From a virus: a stretch of 44,111 nucleotides of DNA. Of this stretch, positions 14,082-20,943 are shown in pieces (the first letter of the stretch is position 1; every line of letters begins with the position of its first letter). The DNA is taken from IMG/VR virus record IMGVR_UViG_3300050191_000196, positions 1 through 44,111 of that record, one strand, 5' to 3'. Under the pieces are notes generated by a model. It did not search any database. It had not been told where the DNA came from and saw only the letters and a program-made list of their open reading frames with translations. The position numbers were made by a program, and so were the translations under genes.

Positions 14082-14854
14082 GGCCAGCTGTGGGAATCGA
14101 ATGCCGGCGTTGCCGGGAGGAAAAACAGCATCGATGCCAGGCGCAGATCTTCGACGACGGCATTCCGCTTTGTCTGCCTTGTGCGGACGATCTGCCATGC
14201 GTGATCGATCGCGTAGGCGCGCCCTCGGAGCCTGCCGGGGAGCCGACACTGTACGAGCCTGAGAGTGGGTTCGTGCCGCCGCCGGTGATTCATCGCACGC
14301 CGGAGGAGCTCGGCATTCCCGCAGTGGTCCGCGTGGCGGGGAATCATCTGCATCTCTGGGTTGAGGCATCGCCCGCGGTGGCGGAAGAGAGAAACAGAAA
14401 GTTTGCAGCCGACCTCGAGGAGATCGCGGCTGCGAGCGCTCGAAGAAAGTCAGCGGCGGATGACGCCGTAGAAAATCTCGCGGCGCAGTGTGACCGCGAC
14501 GAAGACGAAGACGGAAAGGAGAACGCGATGATTTCGGACGAACTGAAACAAGCATGTCTGCGCGATGCGGAGACGATGAAGCTGCGTGAGGTCGCGAAAA
14601 AGCATGGTGTGGGGAAGTCGACGATCATAAAATGGCGACGCGATGCCGGGCTGGAGAAGAAGCCATCCCTGGGCAGGCCGAGGGCCTCGCGAAGCGGCGC
14701 AACCGACGCCATGATCGACACCAGCGCTCCTCGCGTAAATGTTTCGCTCGAGCTGACGCCGGCCGAAGCGCGGGCGCGGCTCGAAAAGCTCACGCCTGCA
14801 CAGATGGCGATCGCGCTCAGTGCGGTGCTGCAGGCATCGCTGCGGGAGGCGTGA
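14078..14854 (+). CDS. zinc-finger plus helix-turn-helix phage protein
   Basis: A 258-aa protein from GTG 14078 (GTGA overlap). N-terminal cysteines (CRRC near residue 10, CLPC near 32) suggest a zinc ribbon. Residues about 155-187 hold a homeodomain-like HTH (TMKLREVAKKHGVGKSTIIK, then WRRDAGL) as in Hin/transposase-type domains, and the end has LELTPAEARARLEKL. A good ribosome site (GGAAAGGAG) before ATG 14528 could start a separate 108-aa HTH protein, so the gene may make two products. Probably a regulator; no target known. Confidence 0.65.
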   Translation: MRPAVGIECRRCREEKQHRCQAQIFDDGIPLCLPCADDLPCVIDRVGAPSEPAGEPTLYEPESGFVPPPVIHRTPEELGIPAVVRVAGNHLHLWVEASPAVAEERNRKFAADLEEIAAASARRKSAADDAVENLAAQCDRDEDEDGKENAMISDELKQACLRDAETMKLREVAKKHGVGKSTIIKWRRDAGLEKKPSLGRPRASRSGATDAMIDTSAPRVNVSLELTPAEARARLEKLTPAQMAIALSAVLQASLREA

Positions 14855-14855
14855 A

Positions 14856-15089
14856 TTGTCGAGGAAGAAAACGGACGAGCAGCTGCGCGTCGACGAGCAG
14901 ATCGGGCGCCGGATTGAAGGGCTGAGAAAGGCACGCTCGATGAGCGCGGTCGATCTCTCGCGTGAGCTGGGGATCGGTCGTAGCCGGCTGTATAGCTATG
15001 AGTCGGGGAAAAGCGCATGTCCGGCTGCACTCCTCGCGAAAATTGCCGCCGCACTGGATGTGGGGGTCGGTTTTCTCCTAAAACGCTGA
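14856..15089 (+). CDS. XRE-family helix-turn-helix regulator
   Basis: A 77-aa protein; TTG 14856 is the first in-frame start after the previous gene. Residues about 18-75 form a Cro/CI-type HTH (IGRRIEGLRKARSMSAVDLS, then RELGIGRSRLYSYESGK and LAKIAAALDVGVGFLLKR). It ends the early operon and lies just before a promoter-like region, so it could act as a Cro-like or late-switch repressor. It is the best phage repressor candidate in the window, though it is not divergent from the early genes as CI usually is. Confidence 0.82.
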   Translation: MSRKKTDEQLRVDEQIGRRIEGLRKARSMSAVDLSRELGIGRSRLYSYESGKSACPAALLAKIAAALDVGVGFLLKR

Positions 15090-15142
15090 GGAGGTTGAAC
15101 CCTACGCCAAAATGGGGGTTTTTCGATGTATGACTCAATTTC

Positions 15143-15191
15143 TTGCGTTTTTGTCCGCCGCTGGTTATGGTGAGCGACAGAATTCAATTCT
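15143..15191 (+). promoter_or_regulatory. sigma70-like promoter and small palindrome
   Basis: TTGCGT (15143-15148) and TATGGT (15166-15171) are 17 bp apart, in an AT-richer stretch after the XRE gene. Eight bases downstream AGAATT-C-AATTCT (15179-15191) is a perfect inverted repeat where an operator would be expected. It may start the lysis/late transcript or a short RNA. Confidence 0.45.
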
Positions 15192-15245
15192 TACAATTTT
15201 GCCGGTGCAGAAAGCCGGACAGTGTGCAGCGTGTGAGGCTGCAGG

Positions 15246-15289
15246 ACGGCCAAAGACGCAGTGGGCGTGTCTCTGGCCGTTTTCTATTT
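15246..15289 (+). terminator. hairpin with T-rich tail (terminator or attenuator)
   Basis: ACGGCCA at 15246-15252 pairs with TGGCCGT at 15274-15280, with further AGAC/GTCT pairing inside, followed by TTTTCTATTT. It lies between the candidate promoter at 15143 and the gene at 15311, so it would end a leader RNA of about 105 nt unless read through. Confidence 0.5.
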
Positions 15290-15310
15290 GCTCCGGAAGG
15301 GGAACGCGCG

Positions 15311-15739
15311 ATGCGGGTGTGGCGGGATGCGCGGACGACGAACCAGCTCATGCTGTACGGCTGGAACACGACGCTGGGTTGGCGCATCGTACGGAGTATT
15401 CATCCGCGTGAGGGACGGCTCGGGGTTGAATGCGGCAGGATGCGCGAGGTGCGCGAGCAGTTTACGAATAAGCTGCTTGGCTATCAGATTCTCGGCGCCA
15501 GCGAGCAGCGCGGCGACGTCGATCTTCCATCGCTGTCCTCGAGCGCATCGATCTCGCTGCGGGAAATGCAGCTGAACTCGGGCGAAGCGGGCAGCTCGCG
15601 CACACGCGGGCTTAGCGAGGATCGCCGCCTGATGCGCAAGGTTCCCGAAGACGCCGTCGAGCGCGCGGAGCGGAAGATTCAGGTGTTTCCCTTCGTCGGC
15701 GCGGCGAAAGGCGACATTCTGCGAGCGTGGCCGAAGTGA
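15311..15739 (+). CDS. hypothetical phage protein at start of lysis region
   Basis: A 142-aa protein from ATG 15311, chosen because GGAAGGGG precedes it and because the frame upstream (open to 15143) crosses the hairpin and promoter. Residues 10-60 have aromatic and basic content (LMLYGWNTTLGWRIVRSIH); 85-110 are Ser-rich; the rest is charged. No family recognised. Being the first gene after a promoter and hairpin, it might be a late regulator, but nothing in the sequence proves this. Confidence 0.55.
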   Translation: MRVWRDARTTNQLMLYGWNTTLGWRIVRSIHPREGRLGVECGRMREVREQFTNKLLGYQILGASEQRGDVDLPSLSSSASISLREMQLNSGEAGSSRTRGLSEDRRLMRKVPEDAVERAERKIQVFPFVGAAKGDILRAWPK

Positions 15740-15765
15740 TTCACGCAGGAGGGCCGGGAGATTCC

Positions 15766-15969
15766 GTGGATTTTCTCGCAGTCAGCAGCCGGTCGCACCT
15801 CAGGAACGCGGTCGAGCCGAAGGTCTGCGAATACTGCGGCGAAAACTTCTGGCGTCCGGTGCCGGAGCTGGCGAAGCTCGGCCAGAAGACCTGCCCGGGA
15901 TGTCAAAAGCAGGTTGACGAACTGGCAGCGGCGCGCGAGGCGAAGAAGCCGGTGCGGAGGGTTGCGTGA
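15766..15969 (+). CDS. small zinc-ribbon protein
   Basis: A 67-aa protein from GTG 15766, where GGGAG sits five bases upstream; a GTG at 15727 overlapping the previous gene would add 13 residues. It has CEYC and CPGC spaced for a single zinc ribbon, then a charged helix (VDELAAAREAKK). Phage genomes carry many such small zinc proteins; role unknown. The stop overlaps the next GTG start. Confidence 0.6.
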   Translation: MDFLAVSSRSHLRNAVEPKVCEYCGENFWRPVPELAKLGQKTCPGCQKQVDELAAAREAKKPVRRVA

Positions 15970-16196
15970 CGACAAGCGTGGTCGCAACGCTGATCGGCAT
16001 CACACTCAGCTTTTTTGGGCACCTCGCGATCGCCGTGTACTACTACGGCCGGATGTCGGAGCGGGTGGCGAATCACAGCCGCTGGCTGACCGACCTCGAA
16101 AAGACGGTCAACGAACACGGCACGCGCATCTCGCGCCTCGAGGGACGAGAAGCGCGCAGTGAAAGCCGCGAGCAGCGCTGGGACGGAGGAGCCTGA
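15966..16196 (+). CDS. membrane-anchored coiled-coil protein, lysis-associated (XhlA-like)
   Basis: A 76-aa protein from GTG 15966 (overlapping the previous TGA). Residues 4-27 are one membrane segment (VVATLIGITLSFFGHLAIAV) and residues 30-70 a charged coiled coil (MSERVANHSRWLTDLEKTVN, then EHGTRISRLEGREAR). This layout is seen in haemolysin XhlA-like and spanin-like lysis proteins. It is directly before the endolysin, which supports a lysis role, inferred from layout and place only. Confidence 0.6.
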   Translation: MTTSVVATLIGITLSFFGHLAIAVYYYGRMSERVANHSRWLTDLEKTVNEHGTRISRLEGREARSESREQRWDGGA

Positions 16197-16199
16197 CGA

Positions 16200-16673
16200 A
16201 TGGCGTCGCTTGAGCAGCTGCAGTTTCTCGATCGCGTTCACAGTGCGGCGCGCCTGGCGAATCACGTCTGGCCTGAATATGCGGCGTGCGAAGCGGCGCT
16301 CGAAACGGCGTGGGGAACGAGCCAGCTCTACATCCGCGGGAACAACATCTTCGGCGAAAAGCAGCACGTCGATCCGGTGTTTCTGACTCTGAAGCTGCCC
16401 ACGCGGGAGATGCAGGCTGGACAGTGGGTCACGGTGCAGGCCGATTTCATCTGGTTTCCGAGCGCGAATGAGTCGTTCGTGATGCGGATGAAGACACTGC
16501 GACGGCTCGGCTATCCCGAGTATGCGAACGCGCTGGCGGCGTCGACGGGCGAAGAGTTCGTGACGGAAGTGTCAAAGCGCTGGTCGACGGATCTGGAGCG
16601 CGCGGCGAAGGTGCTGGCGATTCACAGCGCGCACAAAGACGTCCTCGCGGCGGCGGTAAAGGAGCAGGTATGA
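16200..16673 (+). CDS. GH73-type glucosaminidase endolysin
   Basis: A 157-aa protein of FlgJ/GH73 type. EYAACEAALETAWGTSQLY (residues 26-44) contains the family catalytic Glu (E35 in ALETAWGTS), and RGNNIFGEK (46-54) is the conserved N-x-F-G-x-K substrate loop. The domain fills the protein; no signal peptide or cell-wall-binding tail is seen, so export needs the holin. It should cleave the GlcNAc-MurNAc backbone. Place between a TM protein and a two-TM protein fits a lysis cassette. Confidence 0.87.
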   Translation: MASLEQLQFLDRVHSAARLANHVWPEYAACEAALETAWGTSQLYIRGNNIFGEKQHVDPVFLTLKLPTREMQAGQWVTVQADFIWFPSANESFVMRMKTLRRLGYPEYANALAASTGEEFVTEVSKRWSTDLERAAKVLAIHSAHKDVLAAAVKEQV

Positions 16674-16876
16674 AAAACGCACCGGCAGCGTTGTATTCGC
16701 TGATTTTCATTCTCATCGGTGTCGGCGTGATGGCGCTGCCGATCTGGATCCACACGCCGTCCGTTGCAGCCGATCTCAGTAAAACGGGCGGTCTGCTGGT
16801 CGGCGCCGGACTGCTGGCGTATCAGCAGGCCGACAAGCCACAACAGCAGCAGTCCCCTACAACGCCGGCGAAATAA
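16670..16876 (+). CDS. two-TM holin candidate
   Basis: A 68-aa protein overlapping the endolysin stop (ATGA). Two hydrophobic segments (LYSLIFILIGVGVMALPIWI near 8-27 and GGLLVGAGLLAYQQ near 40-53) and a polar Gln/Pro-rich tail match small class II/III holins. Function is inferred from size, topology and adjacency to GH73. It could instead be an antiholin. Confidence 0.6.
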   Translation: MKNAPAALYSLIFILIGVGVMALPIWIHTPSVAADLSKTGGLLVGAGLLAYQQADKPQQQQSPTTPAK

Positions 16877-16896
16877 ACGCCGGCGCAACGGCAACA

Positions 16897-17208
16897 ATGG
16901 CAACCGCCGCAGATGCGGCAGAAAGCAGCATGGCAATGGCAAACATCGCAACGGTAGTACTGAGCGATATCGAGATCGGCGCCGAAGATCTCCTGAAGAT
17001 TTTCTCGAAGGTGCAAAAGGCCGCGCCGCAGGCGCTGGCGTCGCTGGGCGTGTTCGCTGCGGGGGTCGACAAGGCAGTTGGCGACGTGGCCTCCGGAGCC
17101 GCTTCGCCGGCAACGCTGACTATTGCGCTGCCCTCTGACATCTCCGATCTGAAAGCGGTTTGGATCGACGCAAAAGCGGCGCTTGTTGCGCTCGGGATCA
17201 AGCTCTAA
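16897..17208 (+). CDS. hypothetical phage protein
   Basis: A 103-aa protein; start uncertain, with other ATGs at 16930 and 16936 and no clear ribosome site. It is Ala-rich and mostly helical (IEIGAEDLLKIFSKVQKAAP, then LASLGVFAAGVDKAV), with a C-terminal IDAKAALVALG. No enzymatic motif. Between the holin candidate and a membrane-anchored protein it may belong to the lysis cassette. Confidence 0.6.
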   Translation: MATAADAAESSMAMANIATVVLSDIEIGAEDLLKIFSKVQKAAPQALASLGVFAAGVDKAVGDVASGAASPATLTIALPSDISDLKAVWIDAKAALVALGIKL

Positions 17209-17222
17209 GGCGGAAAAGCCTA

Positions 17223-17951
17223 ATGTCTCGCCTCTTGCTCGTTGCCAAAACAGCGCTGCTGCTGGCTGCCGCGGCGCTGTTTGCTTCGCTGGCTGTCTTC
17301 GTGTGGACATTGCGCAGTGCGGTAAACGCCGTGCGCGCCGATGTCCACACGTTGACGGTTACAACGGGCCAACAGGAAGCTGGGTTGATTGGCGAAGTTC
17401 ACGGCGTCGCGTTGGACGTTCACAGTGTCGGGGCAGATCTGCGCAAGGTTGCGGGCGACGCGCATGCGGTCCTGCGGTCTGCAAACGGCGCGGTTGGTCG
17501 GGTGAACGTCACGCTGGATACGATCAATCGTCCATGCGGAGGTGGGCAGGCTTGCGGCACGCTGGCCGACGTGTCAAGGCTCCTCAACACGTATCGCGGA
17601 ACGGCGGGTCAGATTGAGACCGCGCTGAATCACGAGAACAAGCTGCTTGATGGTCGCGATGCGCAGGAGAACGATCTCTACAACAAAGCCAGCGCGGCGC
17701 TGGCTGGCTGGCCGGCGCTGGAGCAGAATGCCAGTGCGTCATTCACCGATCTCGATGTGATTCTTAAGAACGGGGGCGCGTTGTCGGGCGATCTGTATGC
17801 GCGGTTGCATCCGATCCTTGTGCCGCCACCATGCACGGGATCGTGGTGCTGGATGAAGCGTACGTGGCCAGTCATTCGCGGTGGCAGTGAACTGGCTGAG
17901 CCCGGATACTTCTTCGTGGAACTGCTCAAAGCCGTGGACGTTGTGCGCTGA
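17223..17951 (+). CDS. membrane-anchored phage protein with helical ectodomain
   Basis: A 242-aa protein from ATG 17223; upstream codons overlap the previous gene and are not needed. Residues 5-30 are a signal-anchor (LLLVAKTALLLAAAALFASL). The following 110 residues are helical with hydrophobic heptads (VRADVHTLTVTTGQQEAG, VGADLRKVAGDAHAVLRSAN) and the middle and end contain Cys pairs (CGGGQACG and CTGSWC) fitting an oxidised periplasmic domain. It resembles MCE/spanin-like helical proteins in form only. A lysis or envelope role is likely but unproven. The stop overlaps the HNH start. Confidence 0.65.
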   Translation: MSRLLLVAKTALLLAAAALFASLAVFVWTLRSAVNAVRADVHTLTVTTGQQEAGLIGEVHGVALDVHSVGADLRKVAGDAHAVLRSANGAVGRVNVTLDTINRPCGGGQACGTLADVSRLLNTYRGTAGQIETALNHENKLLDGRDAQENDLYNKASAALAGWPALEQNASASFTDLDVILKNGGALSGDLYARLHPILVPPPCTGSWCWMKRTWPVIRGGSELAEPGYFFVELLKAVDVVR

Positions 17952-18331
17952 TGCCGAGTGCGGCGAAGCGTCCATGCGCGCGGCCGGGCTGTCCAAACCT
18001 GGTGAATCGTGGTTACTGCGCAACCTGCGGTCCGCGGTTCAGTTCGCGCGCTCTGACTGAGCGGCAGCGGCCAAGCGCTCACAGGCGCGGTTACACGCGC
18101 AGATGGGCGGCCTACAGTCGGGCGCGGCTGCGGCGGCATCCGCTGTGTGTCGGATATCCGCTGGGCGTGCACGGCGAGCGCATCGTATCGGCCACGGTGA
18201 CGGATCATATCGAGTCGGCGGCGGCGCATCCTGAGCTGTTCTGGAAGGAAGAGAATCATCAGTCGCTGTGCGATGACTGTAACAAGCGGAAAGCAATAGA
18301 GTTAGAGGGCGGACTGGGCAGAGGGGGATAG
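17951..18331 (+). CDS. HNH endonuclease (packaging-associated)
   Basis: A 126-aa protein starting within the previous stop (TGATG). Four cysteines near the N-terminus (C9, C14, C23, C26) bind zinc. The HNH core is VTDHIESAAAHPELFW (D85-H86), ENHQSLC (N102-H103) and CDDCNKRK, where the final His of many relatives is Asn111. Small HNH proteins of this kind sit just before TerS in cos phages and work with the terminase to cut the genome ends (known for HK97 gp74). The same place here suggests this role. Confidence 0.87.
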   Translation: MPSAAKRPCARPGCPNLVNRGYCATCGPRFSSRALTERQRPSAHRRGYTRRWAAYSRARLRRHPLCVGYPLGVHGERIVSATVTDHIESAAAHPELFWKEENHQSLCDDCNKRKAIELEGGLGRGG

Positions 18332-18561
18332 GGGGTCGAAATCTCTGGCGACCTCTTGCCGCAGACCGCTTGTCAAGCGCATTTTTACGTCCACAAAATA
18401 CAACATTTCAGGCCAAGTGGTCTGGAATCAGAACTCTTGGCGCATCGACGGGCCGAATAGCCCGCAAGCAGCCGTAGACGCCCCGCAGACGCGCTGCTGC
18501 GAGGGCGACGCCTTCGAAAGGGGATCGGAAGCGCAGGCCAGGCAAAGAGTGGTGACCTGAA
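18332..18561. other. 230-bp non-coding region between HNH and TerS, candidate cos region
   Basis: Opens with G-tracts spanning the HNH stop (GAGGGGGATAGGGGGTCG, 18321-18338). CGCTTG-T-CAAGCG at 18367-18379 is a perfect short palindrome, followed by an AT-richer stretch to about 18410. No ORF fits. The placement between HNH and TerS is where cos and TerS-binding sites lie in HK97-like phages. Exact ends cannot be told. Confidence 0.4.
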
Positions 18562-19032
18562 ATGTCCAGACCGCGCACACCGACCGCAGTCCTCGAACTG
18601 AAGGGAGCCTTCCGTAAGAATCCCAGGCGCGGCGAGGATCGCGCGCTCGAACCGCAGGCCTCGGGGCATCTGGAATCGCCGGCGTGGTGGAACGTGAGCG
18701 AAGGCGACTTTCATTTCGTGGAGTACTCGCGTTACCTGGCGATCTGGAAAGAGACCGTAGCCGTTTGCTGGTGGCTGACGCCGGCCGAAGCTGGCCCGCT
18801 GGTTACCTACTGCAAGCTGAAGGATAAGGAAAACCGCAACGCAGCGAAACCGGCCGATCTGAGCAACCTGATCAAGCTGTTTCCGATTTTGGGGATGACG
18901 CAGGATGGACGAGCCAAGTTCCGGGAGCGCGGCGAGCAGGACCTCGCCAAAGGCGGCCCGAAGGCGCCGCGCGCGCAAGGCGACGAGTGGGGAGACATCG
19001 CCGGCGAAGCCGAGCGTCTCCGCGTCGTCTGA
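18562..19032 (+). CDS. terS: terminase small subunit (P27-like)
   Basis: A 156-aa protein beginning MSRPRTPTAVLELKGAFRKN, the conserved opening of P27-family small terminases, followed by basic residues, then helices (YSRYLAIWKETVAVCWWLTP near 55-74) and LSNLIKLFPILGMTQDGRAK near 100-120. It should bind the phage DNA at the packaging site and deliver it to TerL. It follows the HNH gene by a non-coding gap likely to include cos, and overlaps TerL by 128 bp. Confidence 0.85.
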   Translation: MSRPRTPTAVLELKGAFRKNPRRGEDRALEPQASGHLESPAWWNVSEGDFHFVEYSRYLAIWKETVAVCWWLTPAEAGPLVTYCKLKDKENRNAAKPADLSNLIKLFPILGMTQDGRAKFRERGEQDLAKGGPKAPRAQGDEWGDIAGEAERLRVV

Positions 19033-20764
19033 GCGCAACTACGCCGAGATCGCGCATCGTTATGCGCGCGACGTCGTCGCCGGTTCGGTTCTGGCCTGCA
19101 AATGGGTGCGCCTGGCCTGCCGGCGTCACCTTAAGGATCTCGCGAAGTCGCGAGAGAAAAAGTATCCGTACCGTTTCGAGCCGGCTCGCGCGAATCTGCC
19201 CTGCCGCTTCATCGAGCAGTTGCCGCACACGCGCGGCCAGTGGGCGCGCGTGCGGCGTGGGCATTCCAACCGCATCCGGCTCGAGCCGTGGCAGATTTTT
19301 ATTGTCTGCGCAATCTTCGGCTGGATCGATAAGACAACCCGCTTTCGCCGCTTCGCCGAGGCCTACATCAAGGTGCCTCGAAAAAACGCGAAGAGTACTC
19401 TCGCTGCGGCCATCGGCCTTTACATGCTGGTGGCCGATGGCGAATACGGCGCCGAGGTTTATTCGGGCGCCACAAAAGAGAAGCAGGCCATGGAGGTCTT
19501 TAAGACCGCATGGCGCATGGTCAGGAAGACGCCGGCGCTGGAAGATTATTTCGGCATCGAATCGGCGATTAAATCGCTGTATCGCCAGGAGGATGGCAGC
19601 AAGTTCGAACCGCTGGTCGGAGATCCCGGAGACGGGGCCTCGCCCAGCTGCGCGATCGTCGATGAGTACCACGAGCACGATACTTCGACCCTGCACGACA
19701 CGATGCAGACCGGGATGGGCTCCCGCGAGCAGGGTCTGGTTATCGACATCACCACGGCCGGCAGCAAGATCGAGGGCCCGTGTCACATCCTCGAGAGGGA
19801 CGTGGAGAAGGTCCTCGACGGCCTGGTCGAAAACGATGCGCTGTTCGGCATCATGTATGGCATCGACCTTGAGCCCTACGAGTGGGACGGCGTCACGGTC
19901 CCGGCGGATGACTGGAAGACGGAGGTGGCGCTTCGCAAGGCGAACCCGAACTGGGGCGTGTCGGTATTTGAGTCCTTCCTGCAGAAGCAGCTGCGGGAAG
20001 CGATCCAGAGCGCTCATAAGCAGAACACGTTCAAAACGAAACACGAGAACGTGTGGGTTAATGCCGCCCGTGGCTATTACAACGTCGAGGCGTGGCGGCG
20101 CTGCGGCGATGCCAGCCTGAATCTCGACCAGTTCCGGCGTCAGGCGTGCTGGGAGGGGACCGACCTCGGAGCGAAGGACGATCTGGCCTCGCGAGTCAAA
20201 GTGTTTCGCCGCGTAGTCGAAGGCGTGGTGCACTACTACGTGTTTGGCCGGCACTACGTGCCGATGGATCGGGCTATGGATGGAGACCATTCCCATTACG
20301 AACGCTGGATCAGCGATGGCTGTCTGCAGGCGCATCTCGGTGCGGAGATTCAGCTGGAAGTGATTCAGAAGGAAATCGAAGCGGAGCCGGCGCTCTTCAA
20401 TTTCCAGTGCCTGGCGTTCGACCCGTGGGGCGCGTTGCAGATGCAGCAGGAGCTCGGGCAGAAGTTTGGCGAGGACGTTGTGTTGAGCATTCCGCAGACC
20501 GTGCAGTTCCTTTCCGAGCCAATGAAGGAGATCAATGCCGCAATGCTGGCCGGCCGGATCCATCACGACGGCGACCCGGTGCTGGCGTGGGCTATTTCGA
20601 ATGTGATCGCGCGCGAGGATAACAACGAGAACGTTTTTCCGCGGAAGGAAAAGAGCGGCAATCAGAAGATCGATCCGCACAGCGCGTTGCTGAATGCCAT
20701 GAACCGCGCCATGGTGCAGCAGCGCAGGTCGGTATATGAAACCCGGGGGTTGCTCACGGTATGA
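18905..20764 (+). CDS. terL: terminase large subunit
   Basis: A 619-aa packaging motor. The ATPase has a variant Walker A (PRKNAKST, residues 158-165) and Walker B IVDEYHEH (251-258). The RNase H-like nuclease has D420 (EGTDLGAKDD), D506 (AFDPWGA) and D555/D557 (HHDGDPVLAW). It cuts concatemers and pumps DNA through the portal. ATG 18905 is the only in-frame ATG before the conserved part and forces a 128-bp overlap with TerS; the first 42 residues are Arg/Ser-rich and not conserved-looking, so a downstream non-ATG start is possible. Confidence 0.95.
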   Translation: MDEPSSGSAASRTSPKAARRRRARKATSGETSPAKPSVSASSERNYAEIAHRYARDVVAGSVLACKWVRLACRRHLKDLAKSREKKYPYRFEPARANLPCRFIEQLPHTRGQWARVRRGHSNRIRLEPWQIFIVCAIFGWIDKTTRFRRFAEAYIKVPRKNAKSTLAAAIGLYMLVADGEYGAEVYSGATKEKQAMEVFKTAWRMVRKTPALEDYFGIESAIKSLYRQEDGSKFEPLVGDPGDGASPSCAIVDEYHEHDTSTLHDTMQTGMGSREQGLVIDITTAGSKIEGPCHILERDVEKVLDGLVENDALFGIMYGIDLEPYEWDGVTVPADDWKTEVALRKANPNWGVSVFESFLQKQLREAIQSAHKQNTFKTKHENVWVNAARGYYNVEAWRRCGDASLNLDQFRRQACWEGTDLGAKDDLASRVKVFRRVVEGVVHYYVFGRHYVPMDRAMDGDHSHYERWISDGCLQAHLGAEIQLEVIQKEIEAEPALFNFQCLAFDPWGALQMQQELGQKFGEDVVLSIPQTVQFLSEPMKEINAAMLAGRIHHDGDPVLAWAISNVIAREDNNENVFPRKEKSGNQKIDPHSALLNAMNRAMVQQRRSVYETRGLLTV

Positions 20765-20943
20765 AGTTCGACCTCGAGGACGCGCTGCTGCTGCTCGGCG
20801 TCGCTTCGGTTGTCGCTGGAATCGCTCTCTGGTCGCGTCCGGCGGCGCTGGTGGTCTTTGGAGGCTTCTGTCTCCTCGCGGTGGTTCAGATGGAGCGCGG
20901 CGTCCGCGCGCGAAAGGCGAAGAGTGGGTCTGCTGACAAGTAA
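20761..20943 (+). CDS. small two-TM protein between TerL and portal
   Basis: A 60-aa protein, ATGA-overlapped with TerL. Two hydrophobic segments (ALLLLGVASVVAGIALW and ALVVFGGFCLLAVVQM) with a basic tail. Its last 20 bp overlap the portal start. Many siphophages have a small membrane protein here; role unknown. Confidence 0.6.
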   Translation: MKFDLEDALLLLGVASVVAGIALWSRPAALVVFGGFCLLAVVQMERGVRARKAKSGSADK

